From NCBI GenBank assembly GCA_036275365.1, contig DASUDX010000054.1, forward strand, positions 1 to 40,800: DNA of 40,800 nt, written 5' to 3'. The DNA is from DASUDX01 sp036275365. GTDB taxonomy: Bacteria; Pseudomonadota; Gammaproteobacteria; Nevskiales; Nevskiaceae. Shown piece after piece: positions 1 through 6,619 of this stretch. The first letter of the stretch is position 1. Every line of letters begins with the position of its first letter. Made by a program: the position numbers and the translations under genes. The notes under the pieces were generated by a model. It was not told the origin of the DNA, did not search any database, and saw only the letters and a program-made list of their open reading frames with translations.

Positions 1-297
1 CGGCTCAAGCAGTTCCTGGATACTGCGTCGTCGGCCTTTGACTATGTCATTGTCGACACCCCACCAGTGCTCGCGGTGGCCGACGCCGCGATCATCGGTA
101 AGTACGCCGGCACCACTCTGATGCTGTTGAAGGCCGGTGAGCATCCGATGCGGATGATCGCCGACGCGGTGAAGCGGCTCGATGCCAGCGGGATCGCGGT
201 GAAGGGGGCAGTGTTCAACCAGGTCGGCCTGGGCGGCGCGGCTAGCTACGGCTACTCCTACAATTACGCGTACCAGTATTCCTATCGGTCCCGGTAG
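1..297 (+). CDS. C-terminal end of a polysaccharide-biosynthesis tyrosine kinase (Wzc/CpsD-like), partial
   Basis: The frame is open from the first base, so only the last 98 residues are present. The segment FDYVIVDTPPVLAVADA is the Walker B-type block of the P-loop (MinD/ParA-like) kinase domain of bacterial tyrosine kinases. It is followed by the family's usual strand and helix (TLMLLKAGEHPMRMIADAVKRL) and by a GAVFNQV block. The protein ends in a tyrosine-rich tail (SYGYSYNYAYQYSYRSR). In this family such tails are autophosphorylated and tune assembly of exopolysaccharide or capsule export complexes at the inner membrane. The stop is at 295-297. The N-terminal Wzz-like domain, if present, lies outside the window, so I cannot tell a full Wzc from a split CpsD. 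Family assignment is confident; the polysaccharide made is unknown. Confidence 0.88.
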   Translation, partial: RLKQFLDTASSAFDYVIVDTPPVLAVADAAIIGKYAGTTLMLLKAGEHPMRMIADAVKRLDASGIAVKGAVFNQVGLGGAASYGYSYNYAYQYSYRSR

Positions 298-341
298 CCG
301 GGTGCCGGCTTGCAGCGCCGGGCCCTGAGGAGAGGCTTGGC

Positions 342-1193
342 GTGAAACGTTCGTGGCGGTCGGTGACGGCGATGCCGTCGGCGCTTCAGGAGGCGCTATA
401 CCAGCGCGTGGTCACGCCGGAGATCGAGGCGATGGTGGCGCGCATCCCCAAGCCGGTCGGCAGCTTCGGCTATGACGCCTGGGGCTATCACGAGAGCGCC
501 TTCAAGGTCGGTCTGGGCCTCGCCAAATGGCTGTACGACCACTACTTCCGCGTCCAGGCCCATGGCCTGGAGCAGGTGCCGGCGCAGGGCCGGGTGCTGA
601 TCATCGCCAACCACTCCGGCCAGCTGCCGATGGATGGCGTGCTGATCGGCTGCGCGCTCGCCACCAGCCCGCACGGGCCGCGGGCGGCGCGGGCGATGAT
701 CGAGCGCTTCTTTCCCACCGTGCCCTGGCTGGGCAATGTGCTCAACGGGATCGGCGGCGTGATCGGCGATCCGGTCAACTGCGCCCGCATGCTGGAGGCC
801 GACGAGGCGATCATCGTCTTCCCCGAGGGCGTGCGCGGCTCGGGCAAGCCCTGGAAGCTGCGTTACCAGCTGCAGCGCTTCGGCAATGGCTTCATGCATC
901 TGGCCCTGCGCCACCGCACACCGATCATCCCGGTGGGTGTGGTGGGCTGCGAGGAAACCATGCCCTCGCTCGCCAACATCGCCCCGCTGGCGCGCCTGCT
1001 CAATGTGCCCTATGTGCCGCTGGCGCCGCCGCTGCCATTGCCGGCGCGAGTTTCGCTGCATTTCGGCGCCCCGATGGTCTTCGAGGGTGCGGTGGATGAC
1101 GAGGCGGCGGTCACCACCCAGGTCGAGGAGGTCAAGACCGCCATCCGCGGTCTGATCGAACAGGGTCTTGCCCAACGCACGAGCGTCTACTGA
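342..1193 (+). CDS. PlsC-type lysophospholipid acyltransferase family protein
   Basis: This 283-residue protein has the acyltransferase core: an N90-H91 pair with an acidic partner at D98 (NHSGQLPMDG) and the glycerol-phosphate-binding block FPEGVRGSGK at about residues 160-169. The spacing between His and Asp is longer than the classical HX4D of PlsC. This places it in a divergent lysophospholipid/glycerolipid acyltransferase branch rather than plain PlsC. It probably transfers an acyl chain at the inner membrane, though the acceptor is unknown. The GTG start at 342 is chosen because GAGGAGAGG at 327-335 sits six bases upstream as a ribosome-binding site. The next gene starts five bases after this stop, so the two are almost certainly co-transcribed and functionally linked. 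Confidence 0.85.
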   Translation: MKRSWRSVTAMPSALQEALYQRVVTPEIEAMVARIPKPVGSFGYDAWGYHESAFKVGLGLAKWLYDHYFRVQAHGLEQVPAQGRVLIIANHSGQLPMDGVLIGCALATSPHGPRAARAMIERFFPTVPWLGNVLNGIGGVIGDPVNCARMLEADEAIIVFPEGVRGSGKPWKLRYQLQRFGNGFMHLALRHRTPIIPVGVVGCEETMPSLANIAPLARLLNVPYVPLAPPLPLPARVSLHFGAPMVFEGAVDDEAAVTTQVEEVKTAIRGLIEQGLAQRTSVY

Positions 1194-1198
1194 CAGCC

Positions 1199-2182
1199 AT
1201 GGCCACTCCTCGCAAGCCGGCCGCGCGCAAGCCGGCGTCCGATCGCAAGACCGTGCTGGTCACTGGCGCTGCCGGCAGCCTCGCCAAGCGGGTGATCACC
1301 CGGCTCTACGGCCGCTACAACGTGATCGCGGTCGACTTCCGCCGCCAGGTGGAAACCGACGCCGATATCCCCTCCTACCGCGTGGACATGGGCAAGCGCG
1401 GCTTCGAGGACATCTTCCGCCAGCATCGCATCGATGCGGTGCTGCACATCGGCCGCATCTTTCCCCACGAGCACGACCGCATGCGGCGCTACAACGCCAA
1501 TGTGCTCGGTGCCAAGAAGCTGCTCGAGCTCTGCCGCAAGTACGGGGTGGGGCAGGTGCTGATCCACTCCACCTACTTCGTCTACGGTGCGAGTCCCTAC
1601 AACCCGGCACTGCTGGATGAGGATCATCCGCTCAAGGCCAGCGAGGTGACCCAGGACCTGGTCGATTCGGTCGAGCTCGAAAGCCTCGCCACCATCCATC
1701 TCTGGAAGCACCCGGAGCTCAACATCACCATTCTGCGGCCCTGCAATGTGCTCGGTCCGGAGGTGCGCAACAGCATGTCCATCCTGCTCTCGCGCCCGGT
1801 GGCACCGGTGCTGCTGGGCTTCTCGCCGCTGATGCAGTTCCTGCATGTGGACGACATGGCCGATGCCCTGGTGGTCGCCTTCGAGCAGAACAAGCCCGGC
1901 ATCTACAATGTCGCGCCGGATGACTATGTGGCTTACCAGGAGGCGGTGACCCAGTGCGGCTGCCGGCGCCTGCCGGTGCCGTCGATTCCGCCCGCGGTGC
2001 CCAAGCTGGTCAGCAATCTGCTGAACTGGAACGCGTTCTTCCCGCCGTACCTGATCAACTACTTCAAGTACCCGGTGATTCTGGACGGCGGCCTGTTCCG
2101 GCGAACCTTCGGCTGGACGCCACGGCGCAACCTCAACGACATCTTCAGCTACTACCGCAAGCAGAAGCTGATCGGCAGCTGA
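1199..2182 (+). CDS. extended-SDR NAD-dependent epimerase/dehydratase family protein with atypical active site
   Basis: This 327-residue protein has an N-terminal Rossmann fold: VLVTGAAGSLAKR with the glycine motif at about residues 22-28. It also has the conserved strand HSTYFVYG (about 123-130), which corresponds to the SS-x-x-VYG block of extended SDRs, and an ILRPCNVLGP block. The family's catalytic YxxxK is expected shortly after VYG, but that region reads DLVDSVELESLA and has no such Tyr-Lys pair. Either catalysis differs or the protein binds a nucleotide or lipid without classical dehydrogenation. The first 16 residues are Ala/Lys/Arg-rich and basic. It lies five bases downstream of the acyltransferase, suggesting a common lipid-related pathway. 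The fold is confident; the reaction is unknown. Confidence 0.8.
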   Translation: MATPRKPAARKPASDRKTVLVTGAAGSLAKRVITRLYGRYNVIAVDFRRQVETDADIPSYRVDMGKRGFEDIFRQHRIDAVLHIGRIFPHEHDRMRRYNANVLGAKKLLELCRKYGVGQVLIHSTYFVYGASPYNPALLDEDHPLKASEVTQDLVDSVELESLATIHLWKHPELNITILRPCNVLGPEVRNSMSILLSRPVAPVLLGFSPLMQFLHVDDMADALVVAFEQNKPGIYNVAPDDYVAYQEAVTQCGCRRLPVPSIPPAVPKLVSNLLNWNAFFPPYLINYFKYPVILDGGLFRRTFGWTPRRNLNDIFSYYRKQKLIGS

Positions 2183-2247
2183 GACGCCGGCCCGGCTGAC
2201 TCAGCGCCGTCGCGCTCCGGTTCAGCGGGCAGCCATCTGGCGGCGGA

Positions 2248-2265
2248 TAGACTCCGTAGACTTCG
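2248..2265 (+). repeat. tandem 9-mer and small hairpin upstream of dps
   Basis: TAGACTCCG is immediately repeated as TAGACTTCG, and CTCCG (2252-2256) can pair with CGGAG (2264-2268). The element sits 20-40 bases before the dps start. It could be part of a promoter (TAGACT resembles a -10 box) or an mRNA leader hairpin. No matching -35 is visible at the right distance. Confidence 0.3.
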
Positions 2266-2288
2266 GAGCCTGATCAACCGGAGATCGC

Positions 2289-2786
2289 ATGAGCAAGAAG
2301 CGCAAGACCCCGCCCTCGCCGAAAGTGGACATCGGCATCGACAAGGCCCATCGCAGGCAGATTGCCGATGGTCTTGCCCGCCTGCTGGCCGACGAATACA
2401 CCCTGTACCTGAAGACCCACAACTTCCACTGGAATGTGACGGGTCCGATGTTCAACACCCTGCACCTGATGTTCGAGACCCAGTACACCGAGGCCGCGCT
2501 CGCGGTCGATCTGGTGGCCGAGCGCATCCGCGCCCTGGGCTTCCCGGCGCCGGGGACCTATGCGCAGTACGCGGCGCTCTCGGCGGTCAAGGAGACCAGC
2601 GGCGTGCCCGAGGCGCTGGAGATGGTGCGCCAGCTCTGCGCCGACCACGAGACCGTGGTGCGCACCGCGCGCTCGATTTTCCCGCTGGCGGACGCCGCTC
2701 ACGACGAACCCACCGCCGATTTGCTGACCCAGCGCCTGCAGCTCCACGAAAAGACCGCCTGGATGCTGCGCAGCCTGCTCGAGTGA
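2289..2786 (+). CDS. dps: Dps-family DNA-binding ferritin-like protein
   Basis: This 165-residue protein has the usual length of Dps, the dodecameric mini-ferritin that coats DNA and oxidises Fe(II) with hydrogen peroxide to protect DNA in starvation or oxidative stress. The inter-subunit ferroxidase ligands are visible: H46 in HNFHWNVTGPMF, H58, an acidic E62 where E. coli has Asp, then D73 and E77 in VDLVAERIRALG. The N-terminus (MSKKRKTPPSPK) is lysine/arginine-rich, as in Dps proteins that bind DNA through their tails. The ATG at 2289 is preceded by CGGAGA at 2279-2284. It appears to be a single-gene unit, with 106 bp of upstream non-coding sequence. No OxyR or Fur site could be recognised by eye. 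Confidence 0.93.
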   Translation: MSKKRKTPPSPKVDIGIDKAHRRQIADGLARLLADEYTLYLKTHNFHWNVTGPMFNTLHLMFETQYTEAALAVDLVAERIRALGFPAPGTYAQYAALSAVKETSGVPEALEMVRQLCADHETVVRTARSIFPLADAAHDEPTADLLTQRLQLHEKTAWMLRSLLE

Positions 2787-2827
2787 AACCCGGCCGGTGA
2801 CCCCGGCCCTGCTGAATGGAGATGACC

Positions 2828-3133
2828 ATGACGGACCGTTCCCCGCTGCCCCGCGCCCTGATCCTCGGCCTGTTGCTGAGCGCCGCACTGCCGGCCTTCG
2901 CCGAGGACACCGCCGCGCCGGCCGACCCGGCCCCCGCCGCGGCCGAGGCCCCCGCCGAGGCCCGCCCGGCACCGCTGTCGAACTGCCTGACCCAGACCGG
3001 CAGCCGTCTCAAGCGCCGCGACGACCAGTGCCTGGCCGGCGCCGGCCGGGTGGTGACCCGCGAGGATCTGGAACGCAGTGGGCGCATTGATGTGCAGTCC
3101 GCCCTGCGGCAGACGGTACCGACCCTGCACTGA
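2828..3133 (+). CDS. small secreted protein resembling a truncated TonB-receptor plug
   Basis: The product is about 101 residues. ATG 2828 is preferred over in-frame ATGs at 2816 and 2822 because GGAG at 2818-2821 then sits six bases upstream. A clear signal peptide (PRALILGLLLSAALPAFA, then E) sends it to the periplasm. An Ala/Pro/Glu-rich linker follows, then a folded part with two cysteines that could form a disulfide (NCLTQTGSRLKRRDDQC). This part and VVTREDLERSGRIDVQSALRQ closely resemble the start of TonB-dependent receptor plug domains (TGSRIKR, VVTREDIERSG, ADALRQ). The protein stops there, with no barrel. I recall similar short proteins in Xanthomonadaceae. It could be a free-standing plug fold or a remnant. 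Function unknown. Confidence 0.7.
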   Translation: MTDRSPLPRALILGLLLSAALPAFAEDTAAPADPAPAAAEAPAEARPAPLSNCLTQTGSRLKRRDDQCLAGAGRVVTREDLERSGRIDVQSALRQTVPTLH

Positions 3134-3152
3134 AGGCGGACCCGCCCCGGTA

Positions 3153-3167
3153 CCCCCGAACCGGGGG
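3153..3167 (+). terminator. GC-rich hairpin after the plug-like gene (possible terminator)
   Basis: CCCCCG-AAC-CGGGGG forms a six-base-pair stem with a three-base loop, 20 bases after the stop of the small secreted protein. There is no T-tract, so intrinsic termination is uncertain. Confidence 0.35.
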
Positions 3168-3204
3168 CTGGGGCCGGGGCGCGCGGGCTGGCACACTGGG
3201 CGGG

Positions 3205-4230
3205 ATGAGTGACTCTCCCGCCGGGGCCCTGGCCCCCTCTGCCGCGGTTGCGGACCGCAGCCCCCTGCTGGTGGTGCGCCGCCTGCGCATCCATTTCGAA
3301 CGCCGCGATCTCGCCTGGTGGCGCCGCCCGGTCTCGGTCAAGGCCGTTGACGGCATCGATTTCAACCTCCGGCCCGGCGAAACCCTGGGCATCGTCGGCG
3401 AGTCGGGGTGCGGCAAGTCGACCCTGGCCCGCGCGCTGGTGGGCCTGCAGCCGGTGACCTCGGGCGCCATCGAGTTCGAAGGTCGCGATCTCTCCCGGCT
3501 CGACGAGAAGGCCTTCCGCCCCCTGCGCCGGCAGATCCAGATGATCTTCCAGGATCCGCTGGCCAGCCTCGATCCGCGCATGACCATCGGTGAATCGATT
3601 GGCGAGCCCCTGCGCGCGCTCTACCCGGAGATCGGCAAAGCCGAGCGCGAGGCGCGGGTGCGCCAGTGGCTGGACAAGGTCGGCCTCTCGGCAATGCTGG
3701 CGGACCGCTACCCCCACGAGTTCTCCGGCGGCCAGTGCCAGCGCGTGGGCATTGCCCGCGCCCTGATCGTGCAGCCGCGCCTGCTGGTCTGCGACGAGCC
3801 GGTGTCCGCGCTCGATGTCTCGGTGCAGGCGCAGATCCTCAATCTGCTCGCCGATCTGCAGCGCGAGCTCGATCTCGCCCTGCTGTTCATCGCCCACGAT
3901 CTCTCGGTGGTGCGACACCTCAGCCACCGGGTGATGGTGATGTATCTGGGCAAGGTGATGGAGCAGGCCGAGACCGAGGTGCTGTTCCGCCAGCCCATGC
4001 ACCCGTACACGCGGGCGCTGATGGCGGCGATCCCCGGCTTCGATCCGGAGCAGCCGCCCGCCTTGCTGCCCGGGGAACCGGCGAGCCCGGCGCAGCCCCC
4101 GCCGGGCTGCGTGTTCGTCAGCCGCTGTCCGATGGCCGATCACCCCTGCAACCGCTCGGTGCCGCACCTCAAGCGGGTGGCCAGCGGGGCTCACGCCGCC
4201 TGCCACTATCTCGGCGCGGTCGGGGCCTAG
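3205..4230 (+). CDS. oligopeptide/dipeptide-type ABC transporter ATP-binding protein (DppF/OppF-like), standing alone
   Basis: This 341-residue ATPase has all nucleotide-binding motifs in order: Walker A GESGCGKST (from residue 65), a Q-loop in MIFQDPLASLDPR, signature SGGQCQRVGIARAL, Walker B LLVCDEPVSALDVS and the switch His in FIAHDLSVV. The C-terminal extension with PGEPASPAQPPPGCVF, RCPMADHPC and ACHYL is the hallmark of Opp/Dpp ATPases. Its four cysteines correspond to a region reported to hold an iron-sulfur cluster in some members. The family usually works as a DppD-DppF pair energising peptide uptake through two permeases, but no permease, binding protein or second ATPase is nearby. 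It must therefore partner with subunits elsewhere, unless it is a relic. The ATG at 3205 has no strong Shine-Dalgarno. Confidence 0.9.
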   Translation: MSDSPAGALAPSAAVADRSPLLVVRRLRIHFERRDLAWWRRPVSVKAVDGIDFNLRPGETLGIVGESGCGKSTLARALVGLQPVTSGAIEFEGRDLSRLDEKAFRPLRRQIQMIFQDPLASLDPRMTIGESIGEPLRALYPEIGKAEREARVRQWLDKVGLSAMLADRYPHEFSGGQCQRVGIARALIVQPRLLVCDEPVSALDVSVQAQILNLLADLQRELDLALLFIAHDLSVVRHLSHRVMVMYLGKVMEQAETEVLFRQPMHPYTRALMAAIPGFDPEQPPALLPGEPASPAQPPPGCVFVSRCPMADHPCNRSVPHLKRVASGAHAACHYLGAVGA

Positions 4231-4269
4231 TGCAGCCCCGGCATCAACCCGGGCGGCCTCTCCCGGTAA

Positions 4270-4286
4270 CCGCGGCGCAGCCGCGG
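4270..4286. terminator. hairpin between convergent genes (possible bidirectional terminator)
   Basis: CCGCGGC-GCA-GCCGCGG makes a perfect seven-base-pair stem with a three-base loop. It lies in the 63 bp between the convergent DppF-like ATPase and M48 protease genes. The symmetry lets it act on both strands. No T-tract follows. Confidence 0.4.
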
Positions 4287-4293
4287 AGGCGGC

Positions 4294-5097
4294 TCAGCCG
4301 CAGCGCGGCCGCTTGCCCTGGGCCTTGGCCTGCTCGTAGAGCGGCAGCGCCACGCTGAGCCGGCCGCTGAGGTTGCCGATGCGGGTCTGGTCCGAGGGGT
4401 GGGTGGAGAGCATCTCCGGCGGCTTCTGGCCGCCGCTGGCCCGGCCCATGTTCTGCCAGAGGTTGATGGACTGACGCGGATCGAACCCGGCCTTGGCCAT
4501 CAGGTCGAGGCCCAGCAGATCGGCCTCGGTTTCATGCGCGCGCGAGTAGGGCAGCAGCAGCAGGGTCTGGGTGGCCAGCCCCAGCACCTCGGGGCTGATG
4601 CCGGTGACCGCCGAGGCGGCCATGGTGCCGAGCTCGCCGGCCATGCTGGAGGAGACCCGCTCGTTGGAGTGCCCGGCCAGCACATGCGCCACCTCGTGGC
4701 CGACCACGGCGGCGAGCTGGTCCTGGTTCTCGGCGATCTTCAGCAGGCCGGTGTAGACGCCGATCTTGCCGCCGGGCAGGGCGAAGGCGTTGACATCATC
4801 GCTCTGGAAGGTGGTGACCTCCCAGCTGGACGGGATCGGCACATTCCAGTTCATCCCCGGCACTTCGCGGGTGATCAGGTTGGCCACGCACTGCACATAG
4901 CCGGACTGGCGGCTGTCGCGGGTGGCGGGCTCCTTCTTCTGCAGCTCGCGGTAGGTGGCCACGCCCATCTGGGTGACCTGTTCGTCGGAGACCAGCTTGA
5001 GCTGGCGCCGGCCCAGTGGCGAGGTGCCGCAGGCGGCGACCACCAGGGCGGCGATCAGGCCGGCCAGCAGCACGCGGGTGGAAAGTCGGTCTTGCAT
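4294..5097 (-). CDS. M48-family zinc metalloprotease, lipoprotein
   Basis: The product is about 267 residues. The start at 5097 is chosen because it yields a lipoprotein signal (LLAGLIAALVVAAC) with the lipidated cysteine near residue 22; longer frames run into the divergent gene. The zinc site is H134-E-V-A-H138 (VVGHEVAHVLAGH). The downstream third ligand is in HETEADLLGLDLMAKAGFDP and a typical LSTHPSDQTRI block lies near the end. The layout and size match periplasmic LoiP/YggG-type M48 proteases, which are outer-membrane-anchored and degrade or process misfolded envelope proteins. It is divergently transcribed from the DUF4864 gene with 91 bp between starts, and converges with the DppF-like gene. 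No unusual residues were noted in the active site. Confidence 0.92.
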   Translation of the reverse strand: MQDRLSTRVLLAGLIAALVVAACGTSPLGRRQLKLVSDEQVTQMGVATYRELQKKEPATRDSRQSGYVQCVANLITREVPGMNWNVPIPSSWEVTTFQSDDVNAFALPGGKIGVYTGLLKIAENQDQLAAVVGHEVAHVLAGHSNERVSSSMAGELGTMAASAVTGISPEVLGLATQTLLLLPYSRAHETEADLLGLDLMAKAGFDPRQSINLWQNMGRASGGQKPPEMLSTHPSDQTRIGNLSGRLSVALPLYEQAKAQGKRPRCG

Positions 5098-5188
5098 GCA
5101 CAGGCTCTCGGCAGGGGTTGAGCGGCGCTCGGATGGTAGCCAAACTGGCCATGAACCGGCGCTGAAATCCCGCCGGAAGGGGTGTTCG

Positions 5189-5632
5189 ATGCAGCTGCGT
5201 GACGGCCTGCTGTTGCTGATCCTGGTCACCGCCCCCGCCGCGGCGCTGGAACCACCGAGACCCGAGCGCGATCCCGGCGAGGTGGTGCAACTCCAGCTGC
5301 AGGGCCTGCAGCAGGCCGATGCCGCCGGTTTCGAGCAGGCCTTCACGCTGGCCTCGCCGGGCAACCAGGCGCAGACCGGGCCGCTGCCGCGCTTCGTCGC
5401 CATGCTGCGCGAGGGCTATCCGGAACTGCTCGGCCACCGTCAGGCCGAGCTGGGCGGCATCCTCATCGAAGGGGAGCAGGCGCTGGTGCCGGTCAGACTG
5501 CAGGCCCGCAACGGGCTGAGCTTCCAGTATGTGTTCCTGCTCAGCCGCCAGACCGAGCCGCCCTTCGTCGACTGCTGGATGACCGATGCCGTGCTCGGCG
5601 AGCCGGAGCGCGCCGACGAGCAGGCGCTCTGA
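5189..5632 (+). CDS. DUF4864-like exported protein
   Basis: This 147-residue protein has a short N-terminal hydrophobic signal (MQLRDGLLLLILVTAPAAA, cleavage near ALE). It continues with a helix-rich domain in which VVQLQLQGLQQADAAGFEQAF, ASPGNQ, FVAMLREGYP and FQYVFLLSRQ follow the pattern I associate with DUF4864, an NTF2-like family of unknown function found in exported proteins. The ATG at 5189 is supported by GGAAGGGG at 5175-5182. Its stop codon at 5630-5632 lies at the edge of a hairpin shared with the convergent SDR gene. No catalytic motif is visible and no function is proposed. The family match rests on pattern memory. Confidence 0.7.
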   Translation: MQLRDGLLLLILVTAPAAALEPPRPERDPGEVVQLQLQGLQQADAAGFEQAFTLASPGNQAQTGPLPRFVAMLREGYPELLGHRQAELGGILIEGEQALVPVRLQARNGLSFQYVFLLSRQTEPPFVDCWMTDAVLGEPERADEQAL

Positions 5633-5647
5633 GGCGGCTCAGCCGCC
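5633..5647. terminator. hairpin containing the stop codon of the convergent SDR
   Basis: GGCGGC-TCA-GCCGCC folds into a six-base-pair stem. The TCA loop is the stop codon of the minus-strand SDR, and the plus-strand stop is immediately to the left. It is a compact candidate bidirectional terminator without a T-tract. Confidence 0.4.
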
Positions 5648-6448
5648 GCCGAGCACCTTGGTCAGCCCCTTGCCGAGGCTGGCGGCGCCGCCCAGGCTCC
5701 AGCCGCCATCGACCGGCATGACGATGCCGGTGATGTAGCTTGCCATCGGGCTCGACAGGAACAGGCAGGCATCGGCAATCATGTCGACACTGCCCATGCA
5801 GCCCAGCGGCACCGACTCCACCGCCAGCTTGCGGGCAGCCTCGGTCGGCGCCAGCCGGCGCATGCCCTCGGTGTGGTCGATCGGACCGGGCACCACCGAG
5901 TTCACCCGCACGCCCACCGGCCCCCATTCGAGGGCGGCGACGCGGGTCACCATGTCCACCCCGGCCTTGGCGGCGCAGACATGCATCTGGAACTCCATGG
6001 GCAGGAAGGCCTGCGGGGCGGAGATGTTGATGATGCTGGCGCCCGGCTTGGTGAGGAAGGGAAAGGCCGCGCGCAGCACATGGTAGGTGCCGAGCAGATC
6101 GATCTCCACCACCGCCTTGAAGCCGTTGGCGCTCATGCCCAGGGCCGGCGCCGGGAAGTTGCCGGCGGCGCCCGACACCAGAACATCGATCGCACCGAAG
6201 GCGCCATGCGCCTGCTTGAGCGCGGCCTCGGTGGCCGCGTAATCGCGCACATCGGCGGCGAAGCCCTGGGCCTCGGCGCCCAGCGCCCGCAGGCTCTGCA
6301 CCGCGGCGTCCACCTTGTCCGCCGAGCGCGACTGCACGCAGACCTTGGCGCCCTGGCGGGCGAAGGCCTGGGCCACGCCCAGATTGATGCCGCTGGTGCC
6401 ACCGGCGACGAAGACATGACGGCCGCGGAAGTCGAAGGGCTGGGACAT
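5639..6448 (-). CDS. SDR oxidoreductase resembling 2,4-dienoyl-CoA reductase
   Basis: This is a 269-residue classical SDR. The start at 6448 (MSQPFDFRGRHV) is chosen because the Rossmann motif AGGTSGINLG then lies at the usual 15-25 residue distance. The NAG-like block appears as SGAAGNF. The catalytic region reads QMHVCAAKAGVDMVTRVAAL: the lysine is present, but the tyrosine of YxxxK is replaced by valine. Exactly this change, followed by ALEWGPVGVRVNSVVPGPI and TEGMRRLAP, is seen in non-flavin 2,4-dienoyl-CoA reductases of the peroxisomal DECR2 type. I therefore infer NADPH-dependent reduction of dienoyl-CoA intermediates in unsaturated fatty-acid breakdown. It stands alone on this strand, divergent from the GGDEF-EAL gene. 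Confidence 0.82.
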   Translation of the reverse strand: MSQPFDFRGRHVFVAGGTSGINLGVAQAFARQGAKVCVQSRSADKVDAAVQSLRALGAEAQGFAADVRDYAATEAALKQAHGAFGAIDVLVSGAAGNFPAPALGMSANGFKAVVEIDLLGTYHVLRAAFPFLTKPGASIINISAPQAFLPMEFQMHVCAAKAGVDMVTRVAALEWGPVGVRVNSVVPGPIDHTEGMRRLAPTEAARKLAVESVPLGCMGSVDMIADACLFLSSPMASYITGIVMPVDGGWSLGGAASLGKGLTKVLGGG

Positions 6449-6619
6449 GGTCAAGGCGCGGCTCCGGTTTGTGATGCGCGGCACTCTAACAAGTACCGCT
6501 GATCGCGGCGGCGCCCACGCCCATCGGTGCTCCCGTGCGCGCTCCCCCTCCACCGCCGCTGAGCGATCCAGACTGCGCTCCCTTGCCCTCCGGCCGTTCC
6601 GGATGGATGCGATCTGACT

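Noticed and set aside
3188..3204. TGGCAC upstream of the DppF-like gene as a sigma54 promoter
   Set aside because: There is no TTGC element at the required distance and no reason to expect sigma54 control.
4465..4490. tRNA T-arm-like GGGTTCGATCC on the minus strand
   Set aside because: It is inside the M48 protease gene (GFDPRQ) and no acceptor, D or anticodon arms can be folded around it.
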